Assembly (NCBI RefSeq): GCF_900143205.1
Contig: NZ_FRDH01000014.1
Location: 16,528-80,527, forward strand
Source: Butyrivibrio hungatei DSM 14810
GTDB taxonomy: Bacteria; Bacillota; Clostridia; Lachnospirales; Lachnospiraceae
Reading direction: 5' to 3'
Length of the DNA stretch: 64,000 nucleotides
Positions within the stretch are counted from its first letter, which is position 1, and every line of letters starts with the position of its first letter. The notes below the pieces were generated by a model, which saw only the letters and a program-made list of their open reading frames with translations, was not told the origin of the DNA and searched no databases. The position numbers and the translations under genes are program-made. Positions 25,357-34,134 of the stretch are shown one piece after another.

Positions 25357-25795
25357 ATTCAATTCCTCCGTATACATCCTTGATAACCTCTCGGACTGTG
25401 CGGGCATGATATTCTACAATATCATTTGCGCATGCCTTCTTGATTATCTTGGCCATGTAATTGATCTGCTCGGATGAATCAGATACAGCAACAAGATGAA
25501 TATGATACTCCTTCATAGTTGTATAGATCTGCCTGACATAAACTGTTCTGGTTGCCGCATACTCAAGCACTCTGTCAAGGCCATCTAGTGTAGTAATAAT
25601 ATCAATCAACATTGTGATCTCATCATCACGCTTGATGTATGTGTTGTACTGACGGATGATACCTTCACTCTCAAGCTTTGCAACTCTTTTCTTTGCAGCA
25701 ACTCTTGATATGTCAAGTCTTCTTCCAATCTCCTGATAGCTCATACGAGCATTGTCTCTGATCATCTTCAAAATCTGCTTATCTTTTTCATCCAT
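25289..25795 (-). CDS. Lrp/AsnC family transcriptional regulator
   Basis: A 168-residue protein with the AsnC-type helix-turn-helix in the first 55 residues (MDEKDKQILKMIRDNARMSYQEIGRRLDIS split, then RVAAKKRVAKLESEGIIRQY). The following 90 residues form an alpha/beta domain similar in size to the RAM ligand domain (AVSDSSEQINYMAKIIKK), and the tail is polar. Such proteins respond to amino acids and bend DNA. Its last 68 bases also encode the start of the alpha-CTD-like protein, so the two are coupled. Confidence 0.85.
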   Translation of the reverse strand: MDEKDKQILKMIRDNARMSYQEIGRRLDISRVAAKKRVAKLESEGIIRQYNTYIKRDDEITMLIDIITTLDGLDRVLEYAATRTVYVRQIYTTMKEYHIHLVAVSDSSEQINYMAKIIKKACANDIVEYHARTVREVIKDVYGGIEYERRSESGTVTDNRTDNRRSHT

Positions 25796-25869
25796 GCTTC
25801 TTGCTCCTTATCAGTAGTCGACTCTGATGTAGCACATTATATGAATCAGGTATGTTTTTGGCAACAAAA

Positions 25870-25910
25870 AAGGTTACGAAACGTAACTTTCTGTTTTGTT
25901 TCGTAACCTT
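25870..25910 (-). terminator. Terminator after CBASS-like operon, with alternative fold
   Basis: Perfect 13-bp arms (25870-25882 and 25898-25910, core GGTTACGAAAC) with six T's following on the minus strand. The loop contains a third CGTAAC copy (25882-25887), so GTTACG at 25873-25878 can instead pair locally around AAA. It also lies about 75 bases before the AsnC start and might double as an operator. Confidence 0.7.
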
Positions 25911-25969
25911 ATAAAGCATAATGTGTGTCGTAATGTGTGTACATAATATGATATGAACATTAAACTAAT

Positions 25970-26197
25970 TCAATAGTTGACAGTTAAGCTACCCTTTTGC
26001 ATCATATGGGTCATCAAATCCCTTTGTAGTGATACATATAATTGATTGTTTCGTAGGGTGATTAATCTATTATCTTCAACCCTTTCAAAGCGATACAATT
26101 TTGATGGCATATTTTCACGTTTTACTTTATTTGCATTTCCTAATTTCCCGTCATGTAAATAGCTTATATAATTAGCCTTCCATCTTTCGTTGGTCAT
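25970..26197 (-). pseudogene. Truncated, frameshifted DUF2971 remnant
   Basis: The frame of 75 residues starts at 26197 behind AGGGG and contains SKLYRFERVEDNRLITLRNN then QLYVSLQRD, the opening of DUF2971 proteins (LYKYR..., L..N.LYFS). Restoring one T in the run GATTTGATG would continue LQRDFDDPYDAKG, matching the family's FNDPFD motif, but a TAG follows at once. So the gene has lost a base and its whole C-terminal domain. It sits 31 bases after the CD-NTase gene and was possibly part of that operon, perhaps an effector. Confidence 0.65.
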
Positions 26198-26228
26198 TTT
26201 TCCCCTTTTTTTCACTTTTTTACTTTAT

Positions 26229-27647
26229 CTAAACTACTATCACTAAAAAAGGCTCACTTTTTCCGTAACATATTTCGTCCTTTACAATATATGCTTCCAC
26301 ATAATGGTCACCTTTATACTTAGTAGATTCTGTTCTAACTCGTTTTCCTTCTATAATGTCCGAATTATAAAAATCGCCACGAAGCTGCCCAACACTGGAC
26401 GCTTCATATCCCGTATTAGTAACTTGCCAAAATATATCATATGAACGCAGATTATCAGCTTGTATTTCGAATCTTAAATCTACTTGCTTCATCAATGGCG
26501 TTCCGTTTTTTAGAGGATGAAATATCCCCCCATTCAATTTATACTTTGCACTAATTCTGACATCCTTAGATAGCTTAAGACGCCACTTAGGTTTCTTATG
26601 ATGTGGTATAGCAAGAACATTTCGTTCATTCTGTGAAATTATGCTATGCTTTCTTTTTAAACTCCCCTCAAGATTACTGTAAGCAAATGCCCGTGTTTCA
26701 TATCTATCAAATGAAAAATCCTCAGAAAGCTTTTTTTGCCATTTTAAAAATTCTTGATAATATGTATTATCATTCATCCATTTTTCTGAGAGGTTTTCAT
26801 TCTGATTTACAGGATTTTTTACGCATTCTTTTCCATTCTCTCTATCCAAAAACAGAATCAATTTATTAGATAAAATAGATAATAAATCTTCAAAGCTTTC
26901 TATATTAGAACCATATGTACCAAAAGCCTTAGCCGATAAAGTAGTGATTATTATTGATGATGGTTTATGTTCCATGTCATTTTCAAACATCACTTCGGCA
27001 TGACGCTTAAATAATTGAATAGCTCTTTGAAGAGGAGTTTTCACCTTATAATCTGGAACTTTTTCAATAGCACGCATTTGAACTGCAGCAAATTGCTTTT
27101 TATATAAACTATGCTGCGATATTTCTATAAACCATTTGTAATAGTCTTTAGGATTACTAATGTTCCAATTATTTGATATATCATAATAATTGGGATTTCT
27201 TTTGTCAGTGAAAGCTATTACATTACTCCAACCATCATTCACTACAGATGGCAGAATATCTAAATGAAAATTATGTTCATCAACATAGCTTAAAGTCCAG
27301 CAACGTTTTCCGTCGTGTGGCTCTTCTTTCATACTATTAGCATTTGCATACGAAACTACAGCTTCACCAACTACCTTCTTAAGACGATTTTGACTTATTT
27401 GTTTTTTACTATACGCTTTCATACAGCAAACAATATCAATATCATATGCACCATCATCTGTTAATGGTTTTATCGCTGTACCTAGCTTAAATGAACCCTG
27501 TAAAAACAGTTCAGGACCATATTGTTCAAAATGATTATTTATATAATTTGCTACCGCTTCATATCGAGAGACTGCTTTTTCATAATCACTATCTGGTACT
27601 TCTATATCTTTCAATAATTCCATTAGCTGCTTTGAATACTTAATCAA
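26229..27647 (-). CDS. CBASS CD-NTase with AGS-C sensor domain
   Basis: A 472-residue nucleotidyltransferase with the active site G51-S52 in LQGSFKLGT, D69 and D71 in YDIDIV and D130 in FHLDILP. Residues about 350-472 match the AGS-C sensor domain (QVTNTGYEA, QLRGDFYNS, YKGDHYVEAYIV). On phage infection such enzymes make a cyclic or linear nucleotide signal that activates a partner. The start is a TTG after GAGGGGGG; an ATG 24 bases in is possible. It follows the S-NUDIX gene by 15 bases. Confidence 0.88.
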   Translation of the reverse strand: MIKYSKQLMELLKDIEVPDSDYEKAVSRYEAVANYINNHFEQYGPELFLQGSFKLGTAIKPLTDDGAYDIDIVCCMKAYSKKQISQNRLKKVVGEAVVSYANANSMKEEPHDGKRCWTLSYVDEHNFHLDILPSVVNDGWSNVIAFTDKRNPNYYDISNNWNISNPKDYYKWFIEISQHSLYKKQFAAVQMRAIEKVPDYKVKTPLQRAIQLFKRHAEVMFENDMEHKPSSIIITTLSAKAFGTYGSNIESFEDLLSILSNKLILFLDRENGKECVKNPVNQNENLSEKWMNDNTYYQEFLKWQKKLSEDFSFDRYETRAFAYSNLEGSLKRKHSIISQNERNVLAIPHHKKPKWRLKLSKDVRISAKYKLNGGIFHPLKNGTPLMKQVDLRFEIQADNLRSYDIFWQVTNTGYEASSVGQLRGDFYNSDIIEGKRVRTESTKYKGDHYVEAYIVKDEICYGKSEPFLVIVV

Positions 27648-27662
27648 AATTCCCCCCTCTTT

Positions 27663-28400
27663 CTAAACTACATTTTTTGCATGCGCTCCAATTTTGTTTT
27701 CTACGCCATTAACCTCTACTGCTTCACGCTCAATATCACTCTGAGATACAAAACGTAAACTCTTCTCGCCCTGATTAATGACATTATTCAGCTTTTCCAG
27801 ATATGTAGAATCAGAAAAAGTAACTTCATAAATATTGTGAATCAAGACTTCTTTACATCTAAATGCATTCGAATACCCAAGTTTACATTCTGCCTGTTTA
27901 ATAAACTCAAATTTCGCATTTATTATTGCATTTTCTGGTATATATCCTGGAACTACAAGTTCTTCATAAAATTCCCGTGTTACATTAACTTCCCTATTTT
28001 TCCCAGAATTGAACCAACGGATAAACTTTAAGACATTTTTACCAGGAACATATACTCGTAAGTCCCCATCTTCATAAAAAATTGAATTTTGTTCTTCCGT
28101 TATATTCAAACTATTTTTGATGTCATTAAATGAAGAGTAATACTTATAGACTCCCCCAATAGGTTGAAACTGCTCAATTCTTTTTCCTTTAATTAATAGA
28201 TATTTATTATCCATTTTTATACGAAACAGATATCCACAACTAAATCTTATTCTTTCTTTTCTATGCCCCAGCAATCCAAACCATATTTTTATATAACCTT
28301 TCGTATTTTTGAAAAAATCAATCACTGACGTAAATACCGAACCAAATATGGCACTTGCAATATTGCTTAATAAAAAATCAACCACCACTTCTCCCTTCAT
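27663..28400 (-). CDS. SMODS-associated NUDIX protein with N-terminal membrane helix
   Basis: A 245-residue protein. The first 40 residues include a hydrophobic helix (FLLSNIASAIFGSVFTSVI), followed by an S-NUDIX domain: FSCGYLFRIKMDNKYLLIKGKR, FQPIGGVYKYY and the Nudix-box-like REVNVTREFYEELV. This family occurs next to AGS-C type CD-NTases and is thought to be the membrane-bound partner or effector of that CBASS branch; the ligand is not known. The ATG at 28400 has AAAAGG twelve bases upstream; the open frame extends nine codons to a TTG. Confidence 0.8.
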   Translation of the reverse strand: MKGEVVVDFLLSNIASAIFGSVFTSVIDFFKNTKGYIKIWFGLLGHRKERIRFSCGYLFRIKMDNKYLLIKGKRIEQFQPIGGVYKYYSSFNDIKNSLNITEEQNSIFYEDGDLRVYVPGKNVLKFIRWFNSGKNREVNVTREFYEELVVPGYIPENAIINAKFEFIKQAECKLGYSNAFRCKEVLIHNIYEVTFSDSTYLEKLNNVINQGEKSLRFVSQSDIEREAVEVNGVENKIGAHAKNVV

Positions 28401-28453
28401 ATATTTATACTGTTCCTTTTTCTCCAATTACATTCAACCATTTTGAAGGTCGA

Positions 28454-28493
28454 ATAATTGCACTGAAAAGTGCGTCAACTCCCATAATTGCGC
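28454..28493 (-). promoter_or_regulatory. CBASS promoter region with 30-bp-spaced direct repeats
   Basis: ATAATTGCAC (28454-28463) and ATAATTGCGC (28484-28493) repeat exactly 30 bp apart, with a GCACT-GAAA-AGTGC dyad at 28459-28472. A TTGACG box and a TATAAT box (about 28503-28508, minus) lie beside them. Possible operator of the S-NUDIX/CD-NTase genes. Confidence 0.35.
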
Positions 28494-28609
28494 TACTTTT
28501 TATTATAACATACCCTTTACTAAAATGATGATGCAATTAGTTTATTTTGCAGATAAGAGACCACTGACATTTGCCAGTAGTCCCTTAATTAAGTCAAAAA
28601 AAGTCAAAT

Positions 28610-28804
28610 TTAATCAATAATATCTCCATTCGGGCCCCAGAACACTTCATGATCTTCGCCATCATAATGGTTGTAATAGTGGTACCCATCTTCAAGCTTC
28701 TTACCACAATTAGTACATACATCCCAATAACCAAAATCATCTTCGAATCCCGTGGTAATAGTTCTTCTTCCTGAGCAAGCACAATATTCATTATTTTTCT
28801 TCAT
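28610..28804 (-). CDS. Small zinc-ribbon-like protein
   Basis: A 64-residue protein with four cysteines placed as a zinc ribbon (CAC near residue 8, CTNCG near 31) and an acidic, aromatic tail (YHYYNHYDGED). AGGAGG lies six bases before the ATG. An overlapping frame of similar length lacks these features and a ribosome site. The protein is probably expressed; no function is recognised. Confidence 0.6.
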   Translation of the reverse strand: MKKNNEYCACSGRRTITTGFEDDFGYWDVCTNCGKKLEDGYHYYNHYDGEDHEVFWGPNGDIID

Positions 28805-28905
28805 TTCTTTATCCTCCTGTTAAGCTGTTTCCCATACTCTATTGAGCAGCTATTTAATACCATGTTAAAATTCTAATTCATCATTTATCCTATAAATCGC
28901 CCACC

Positions 28906-28931
28906 AAAAAACCAGCCCCTTTCAGGGCTGG
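28906..28931 (-). terminator. Terminator of the ABC-F gene
   Basis: CCAGCCC / GGGCTGG stem (28912-28918, 28925-28931) with six T's on the minus strand, 25 bases after the ABC-F stop. Confidence 0.85.
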
Positions 28932-28956
28932 CTCCATACTATACTCTATAAAACTA

Positions 28957-30516
28957 TTAAATTCTCGTTGTCCACTTAGAACAGTCCACAATCTCTGTAG
29001 CAATATCCTCGTAGAAATCTGGTTCATGGCATACCATGAGGATGCTGCCCTTATATTCTTTGAGGGCTCTTTTGAGTTCGTCCTTGGCATCTACGTCTAG
29101 GTGGTTTGTTGGCTCGTCGAGAACTAAGAGATTTGACTCGCGGTTGATGAGCTTGCACAGGCGAACCTTTGCCTGTTCACCACCTGATAAGACTTTGCAC
29201 TTGCTTTCGATGTGCTTGGTTGTGAGGCCGCACTTAGCAAGGGCTGAGCGAACTTCATACTGAGAGAAGCCTGGGAATTCCTGCCAGATTTCTTCCATAC
29301 AGGTTGTTTCTATGTTAGGATCCATCTCCTGCTGGAAATAACCGATCTCTACGTTTTCTCCAAGTTCTACGGAGCCGCTGATGGCTGGGATGAGGCCCAG
29401 GATGCTCTTAAGGAGTGTTGTCTTACCGATACCGTTAGCTCCTACAAGGACGATCCTAGAGTTTCTCTCCATGTTGATATTAAGCGGAGATGAAAGTGGT
29501 TCATCATAGCCTATCACAAGGTCTTTTGTCTCAAAGATCATCTTACCTGGAGTTTTGGCAACTTTGAAATTAAACTCTGGCTTTGGCTTTTCCTGAACCT
29601 TTTCAATAATGTCCATGCTGTCTAATTTCTTTTGCCTTGCCATTGCCATGTTTCTGGTGGCAACGCGGGCCTTATTTCTTGCAACGAAGTCCTTTAGTTC
29701 TGCGATCTCCTGCTGCTGCCTATTATATGCTGCTTCTCTCTGAGCTTTTTTCATCTCATAGACTTCCATGAACTTGTCGTAGTCACCAACGTATCTCTCA
29801 AGGGTATGAGTCTGGCCATCCATGTGGTAGATGATGTTGACTACGCTATTGAGGAATGGAATGTCATGAGATATGAGGATAAAAGCGTTCTCATATTCCT
29901 GAAGGTATCTGGTGAGCCATACGATGTGCTCTGCATCCAGGTAGTTGGTAGGCTCGTCTAGGAGAAGGATATCAGGCTTTTCCAAAAGAAGCTTAGCAAG
30001 GAGGATCTTGGTCCTCTGACCTCCGGAAAGCTCTGTAACATCTCTATCAAGACCAAGGTCCAAAAAGCCCAGTGCTCTTGAAACCTCTTCTATCTTGGAA
30101 TCTATAAGGTAGAAGTCGTGGTTGGTGAGAAGGTCCTGAATGGTTCCAAGCTCTTCCATGTACTCTTCAAGGGTCTTTTCATCAGCTTCACCCATGGCGT
30201 CGCAGATCTCGTTCATCCTGCGCTCCATGTCATAAAGTGGCTCGTAGGCTGATGCCAGCACGTCCCTGATGGTCATGCCTTCATGGAGGACTGCGTGCTG
30301 ATCAAGATAGCCTACCTTTACATTCTTGGCCCACTCGATCTTGCCGGCATCTGGCATGAGCTTACCTATTATGATATTCATAAAGGTTGACTTACCTTCG
30401 CCGTTAGCTCCTACTAGGCCGATATGTTCGCCTTTTAACAGTCTAAAAGACACATCATCAAATATTGCTCTATCACCAAAACCGTGAGTTAAGTGTTCAA
30501 CGTTTAAAATACTCAT
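28957..30516 (-). CDS. ABC-F family ATPase (ribosome-associated)
   Basis: A 519-residue protein with two ABC modules and no membrane segment. Module 1 has Walker A GANGEGKST and signature LSGGQRTKI; module 2 has GANGIGKTT and LSGGEQAKV; both have DEPTNxLD. The linker of about 80 residues (KKAQREAAYNRQQQEI) is the P-site tRNA interaction motif seen in this family, which acts in translation or antibiotic protection on the ribosome. It resembles YkpA/YbiT more than drug-specific members. Single gene with its own terminator. Confidence 0.9.
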   Translation of the reverse strand: MSILNVEHLTHGFGDRAIFDDVSFRLLKGEHIGLVGANGEGKSTFMNIIIGKLMPDAGKIEWAKNVKVGYLDQHAVLHEGMTIRDVLASAYEPLYDMERRMNEICDAMGEADEKTLEEYMEELGTIQDLLTNHDFYLIDSKIEEVSRALGFLDLGLDRDVTELSGGQRTKILLAKLLLEKPDILLLDEPTNYLDAEHIVWLTRYLQEYENAFILISHDIPFLNSVVNIIYHMDGQTHTLERYVGDYDKFMEVYEMKKAQREAAYNRQQQEIAELKDFVARNKARVATRNMAMARQKKLDSMDIIEKVQEKPKPEFNFKVAKTPGKMIFETKDLVIGYDEPLSSPLNINMERNSRIVLVGANGIGKTTLLKSILGLIPAISGSVELGENVEIGYFQQEMDPNIETTCMEEIWQEFPGFSQYEVRSALAKCGLTTKHIESKCKVLSGGEQAKVRLCKLINRESNLLVLDEPTNHLDVDAKDELKRALKEYKGSILMVCHEPDFYEDIATEIVDCSKWTTRI

Positions 30517-30568
30517 TATTTACCTCATCTATTTTTAATCGCAACAGGCAATATTATAGCATGGAATT

Positions 30569-32068
30569 TTATAGGCAGGAAGCGTAAGCTTTTTCTGCGC
30601 CTTCTGTTCTGATGAGATGTAAGTTTTCTGTTACTTTCTCTGTGAGGCCTTCGATCTTGTTAAGGTCCTGATCCCACATCTTTTCATTACCAAGTACTGC
30701 TGCCACAAGGTCTTTTTCTGAATCATTTCTGTGTTCATAGTAGAATTCAAGAGCCCATCTATTATCGCTTACTGTGTAGGTATTGCCTTTTGGTCTCTTA
30801 CATACAAGGCCAGCCTCAGTGAGCTCCTGAACATCATTTGAATAAAATGCGATATAAGCTGCAAGCGACATTGTAAGGCAAGTTGGGAGTTTATGATTCT
30901 TGTCAATGTACTGCAGGAATGATGGCATGTTGCGGGCTTTCCACTTACTTGTTGAGTTAAGGGAAATTGACATGAGCTCATGGTTTACGAATGGGTTATT
31001 GAATCTATCCTTAACTGCTGTAGCGAAGTTATTGAGGTCGTTCTCATCAAGGTGATCTACGAGGGTTGGGATAACTTCTTCGTTTAACATCTTGTTCATG
31101 AAGCCTGCTACTGTCTCATTGTGCATGCAGTCTCTTACGATATCAAAGCCAGCAAGGTATGCTCCAAGGACAAAGCCTGTGTGAGCGCCGTTTAGGATCC
31201 TAACCTTTCTGTGCTTGTATGGCATAACGTCTGGAACAACGTGGACGTTTACGCCGGCTTTTTTAAATGGGAGTCTATCTTCAAGTTCCTGTGGGCCTTC
31301 AATGATCCACACGCCAAAGATCTCACCTACGTCGATTAGTTCGTCATGGTAGCCGTTTGCTTCTTCGAGCTTTGCTACTTCCTTTTCGTCGCGGATCCTA
31401 CCTGGAACTATCCTATCTACAAGGGTTGAGCAAAAGATATTTTCTTTATTCACCCAGGTCTTGAAGTCGCTTTCAAGGTTCCACTGGTCGATGTACTGAT
31501 TTACGCACTTAAGGAGCTCTTTTCCATTATTATCAATGAGCTCGCAGGAAAGAACTACTACGCCTTTCTTGCCAGCCTTAAATCTGGTATAGAGGACCTG
31601 AGTGAGCTTACCAGGAAAGCTGCTTGCTGGAGTATCTGCGAAGTTGCAGGCTGGATCATAGGCGATACCTGCTTCTGTAGTATTGGATGCGATGATATCA
31701 AGGTCGTCGCTTGCTGCGATCTCCATCATCTTGTCGTAGTCACTCTTATTGTATGGGTTGAGGCAACAGTCTACGGCTGAGATGACTCTTTTCATATCGA
31801 CCTTCTGACCGTTCTCGCTGCCACGAAGGTACAGGGTGTAGAGACCTTCCTGCTTGTTGATGAGGTCTGTGAGGCCCTGGGCGATTGGCTGCACCAGGGC
31901 TACCTTGCCGTTAAAGCCTGCCTTCTCATTGCTGATGTCAAAAAAGTAATCTACAAAGGCTCTAAGGAAATTGCCTTCGCCGAACTGGAGCACCTTGACT
32001 GGAGCTTCCTTCTGGATGAAGCCTTCGTAGCCTGATCTTGATAAGACATCATAGTTTAATTGTTCCAT
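30569..32068 (-). CDS. uxaB: Tagaturonate reductase (altronate oxidoreductase)
   Basis: A 499-residue long-chain polyol dehydrogenase with the N-terminal FGEGNFLRAFVDYFFD dinucleotide-binding start, ASNTTEAGI, and the catalytic region PYKHRKVRILNGAHTGFVLGAYLAG. It interconverts D-tagaturonate and D-altronate with NAD(H) in galacturonate breakdown, which fits a plant-polysaccharide-degrading gut or rumen organism. The ATG at 32068 follows GGAGG by eight bases. No other uronate genes are adjacent. Two operator-like dyads 60 bp apart lie just upstream. Confidence 0.9.
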   Translation of the reverse strand: MEQLNYDVLSRSGYEGFIQKEAPVKVLQFGEGNFLRAFVDYFFDISNEKAGFNGKVALVQPIAQGLTDLINKQEGLYTLYLRGSENGQKVDMKRVISAVDCCLNPYNKSDYDKMMEIAASDDLDIIASNTTEAGIAYDPACNFADTPASSFPGKLTQVLYTRFKAGKKGVVVLSCELIDNNGKELLKCVNQYIDQWNLESDFKTWVNKENIFCSTLVDRIVPGRIRDEKEVAKLEEANGYHDELIDVGEIFGVWIIEGPQELEDRLPFKKAGVNVHVVPDVMPYKHRKVRILNGAHTGFVLGAYLAGFDIVRDCMHNETVAGFMNKMLNEEVIPTLVDHLDENDLNNFATAVKDRFNNPFVNHELMSISLNSTSKWKARNMPSFLQYIDKNHKLPTCLTMSLAAYIAFYSNDVQELTEAGLVCKRPKGNTYTVSDNRWALEFYYEHRNDSEKDLVAAVLGNEKMWDQDLNKIEGLTEKVTENLHLIRTEGAEKAYASCL

Positions 32069-32085
32069 TGCTATATCCTCCTTAA

Positions 32086-32161
32086 AATGTAACCTCTTAC
32101 ATTGTTGTTTCAAATGTTATTTTTCATAATAAGTTATAGCATAGAAATGTAAGCGTTTACA
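32086..32161 (-). promoter_or_regulatory. uxaB promoter with two operator-like dyads 60 bp apart
   Basis: Dyad 1 (32086-32103) has seven-bp arms AATGTAA / TTACATT. Dyad 2 (32148-32161) is TGTAAGCGTTTACA, a match to cre/LacI-family operators. Their centres are exactly 60 bp apart. The -35 (TTGTAA) overlaps dyad 2 and the -10 (TATAAC) follows 18 bases later, so a repressor bound there would block transcription. Confidence 0.6.
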
Positions 32162-32208
32162 AGAAGAATTTTTTAACTTAAATTAGGGCTTACAAGCTGA
32201 TTCTATGC

Positions 32209-32214
32209 TATACT
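32209..32214 (+). promoter_or_regulatory. Extended -10 promoter of rqcH
   Basis: TGC-TATACT (extended -10) 66 bases before the RqcH start. An AAAGG ribosome site precedes the ATG at 32281. Confidence 0.5.
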
Positions 32215-32280
32215 GAATATGTTTTTTATTGAATAGGATTTCTACGGTATTCCTGTTCTATTTTAGAAAGGTTTTTTATT

Positions 32281-34134
32281 ATGGCTTTTGATGGAATTAC
32301 AATTGCAAATCTTACCAAAGATTTAAGCGACTACCTTGTGGGTGGACGTATATATAAGATTGCTCAGCCGGAAAGTGATGAGCTTGTTATCACCGTTAAG
32401 TTGTCCTATGAGAATGCGGACAAATATGGTATCAAGCAAAAGAGGCTTGTGCTGTCTTCTGATGCTACTCTTCCTCTTGTTTACATGACTGATGACAACA
32501 AGAACTCACCTATGACTGCGCCTAATTTCTGTATGCTGCTTCGTAAACACATACAGAATGGCCGCATTGTGTCTGTGACTCAGCCTGGGGGCCTTGAGAG
32601 GGTCATCAGGATGGAGGTTGAGCACCTTGATGAAATGGGGGATCTTCGTCACAAGACTCTTATCATCGAAATCATGGGCAAGTACAGTAACATCATATTT
32701 ACTGATGAGGAGGATGTGATCATTGACTCTATCAAGCATATCCCTGCTTCAGTAAGTTCTGTCCGTGAGGTTTTGCCTGGCAGGAAGTACTTTATTCCAA
32801 GTCAGGATAAGTGCAATCCTCTTGAGACTTCTGCAGATGAATTTTCATCCTGTGTTCTGAGTAAGGGGATGCCTATATTTAAAGCTATTTATGGTTCATA
32901 TACTGGTCTTAGTCCTATTATTGCTCAAGAGATTTGCTATAGAGCTAGTGTGGACGCGGATAAGTCTGCTATTGCGCTTGAGACGGCGGAGGCTATCGCG
33001 GTTTACAAGGCTTTTGATGAGGTTATGAGTATTGTAAGAAATGGAGAGTTTGTGCCTCAGATAATATATGAAGAGGGAGTTCCTAAAGAATACTCTTCTA
33101 TTCCTCTAAAGATATATGGAGCTTCTGATGGGGAATCTGTTGATGATTCTGTGGATGGTTCTGTTGATGCTGTGGGAGGAATTTCTGGTAGGTTTGAGTG
33201 TGTGGAAGTGGGTGATATATCTGAGTTGATCTTGCAGTATTATGCTGAGAAAGACGTGGCTACTAGGATACGCCAGAAGTCTGTTGACCTTCGCAAGATC
33301 GTCCAGACTGCCCTTGAACGTAATGTCCGTAAGCTTGACCTTCAGACCAAGCAGCTTGCTGATAGCGAAAAGAAAGACAAATACAGGGTTTACGGCGAAC
33401 TTCTTACTGTTTATGGTTACAGCGCCAAGGAGGGTGATAAGTCTATCACAGTGAATGACTACAACACCGGGGAGGATGTGACGATTCCTCTTGATCCTAC
33501 TCTTTCACCTAATCAGAATGCCAAGAAGTATTTTGACAAATATACCAAGCTTAAGCGTACCGCTGAGGCTCTTGATGAACAGATCAAAGAAGTTTCGGAG
33601 GCGGTTTCACAGCTTGAATCAATAGAGTCAGCTCTTGAGATTGCAGAAAATGAGGCTGACCTTGCTCAGATAAGGCAGGAGCTTGTTGATAGCGGATATC
33701 TTAAGGCTCACTACAATGGCAAGAAGGGCCGAAGGGACAAGGTTACTTCAAAACCTTTACACTATGTGAGCTCTGATGGTTTTGACATATATGTGGGTAA
33801 AAACAATCTTCAGAATGATGAGCTTACTTTCAAGATGGCTAACGGGGGCGACTGGTGGTTCCATTCCAAGAAGATTGCAGGGTCACACGTAGTTCTTTTA
33901 ACAGGGGGTAAGGAGGTGCCTGACAGAGCCTTCGAGGAGGCTGCGGCTCTTGCTGCCTACTATTCAAAGGGCAAGAACCAGGAAAAGGTTGAGATTGACT
34001 ATCTTAAACGCAAGGATGTCAAAAAGCCAAACGGCGCAAAGCCTGGTTTTGTGGTATATTACACTAATTATTCTATGGCTATAGCTCCTGACATTTCGGG
34101 ACTTAGACTTATAAATGAAGGAGAAAACAAATGA
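32281..34134 (+). CDS. rqcH: Rqc2 homologue RqcH (NFACT, fibronectin-binding-like)
   Basis: A 617-residue NFACT protein: N-terminal NFACT-N (MAFDGITIANLTKDL, GGRIYKIAQPE), a middle coiled coil (about 340-480) and the C-terminal NFACT-R domain (FDIYVGKNNLQNDELTFKMA, DWWFHSKKIAGSHVVL). It binds split 50S subunits and adds alanine tails to stalled peptides to mark them for decay. A short low-complexity insert DGESVDDSVDGSVDAVGG (about residues 282-300) is unusual and probably a surface loop. The M42 peptidase gene follows with a four-base overlap. Confidence 0.9.
   Translation: MAFDGITIANLTKDLSDYLVGGRIYKIAQPESDELVITVKLSYENADKYGIKQKRLVLSSDATLPLVYMTDDNKNSPMTAPNFCMLLRKHIQNGRIVSVTQPGGLERVIRMEVEHLDEMGDLRHKTLIIEIMGKYSNIIFTDEEDVIIDSIKHIPASVSSVREVLPGRKYFIPSQDKCNPLETSADEFSSCVLSKGMPIFKAIYGSYTGLSPIIAQEICYRASVDADKSAIALETAEAIAVYKAFDEVMSIVRNGEFVPQIIYEEGVPKEYSSIPLKIYGASDGESVDDSVDGSVDAVGGISGRFECVEVGDISELILQYYAEKDVATRIRQKSVDLRKIVQTALERNVRKLDLQTKQLADSEKKDKYRVYGELLTVYGYSAKEGDKSITVNDYNTGEDVTIPLDPTLSPNQNAKKYFDKYTKLKRTAEALDEQIKEVSEAVSQLESIESALEIAENEADLAQIRQELVDSGYLKAHYNGKKGRRDKVTSKPLHYVSSDGFDIYVGKNNLQNDELTFKMANGGDWWFHSKKIAGSHVVLLTGGKEVPDRAFEEAAALAAYYSKGKNQEKVEIDYLKRKDVKKPNGAKPGFVVYYTNYSMAIAPDISGLRLINEGENK

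Noticed and set aside
28594..28791. Alternative 65-codon frame overlapping the zinc-ribbon gene
   Set aside because: No ribosome site and no cysteine pattern; the other frame has both.
1..28870. Prophage or integrative element with attachment sites
   Set aside because: No integrase, tRNA, portal, terminase or conjugation genes and no flanking direct repeats were seen; only its defence content and AT-richness suggest transfer.
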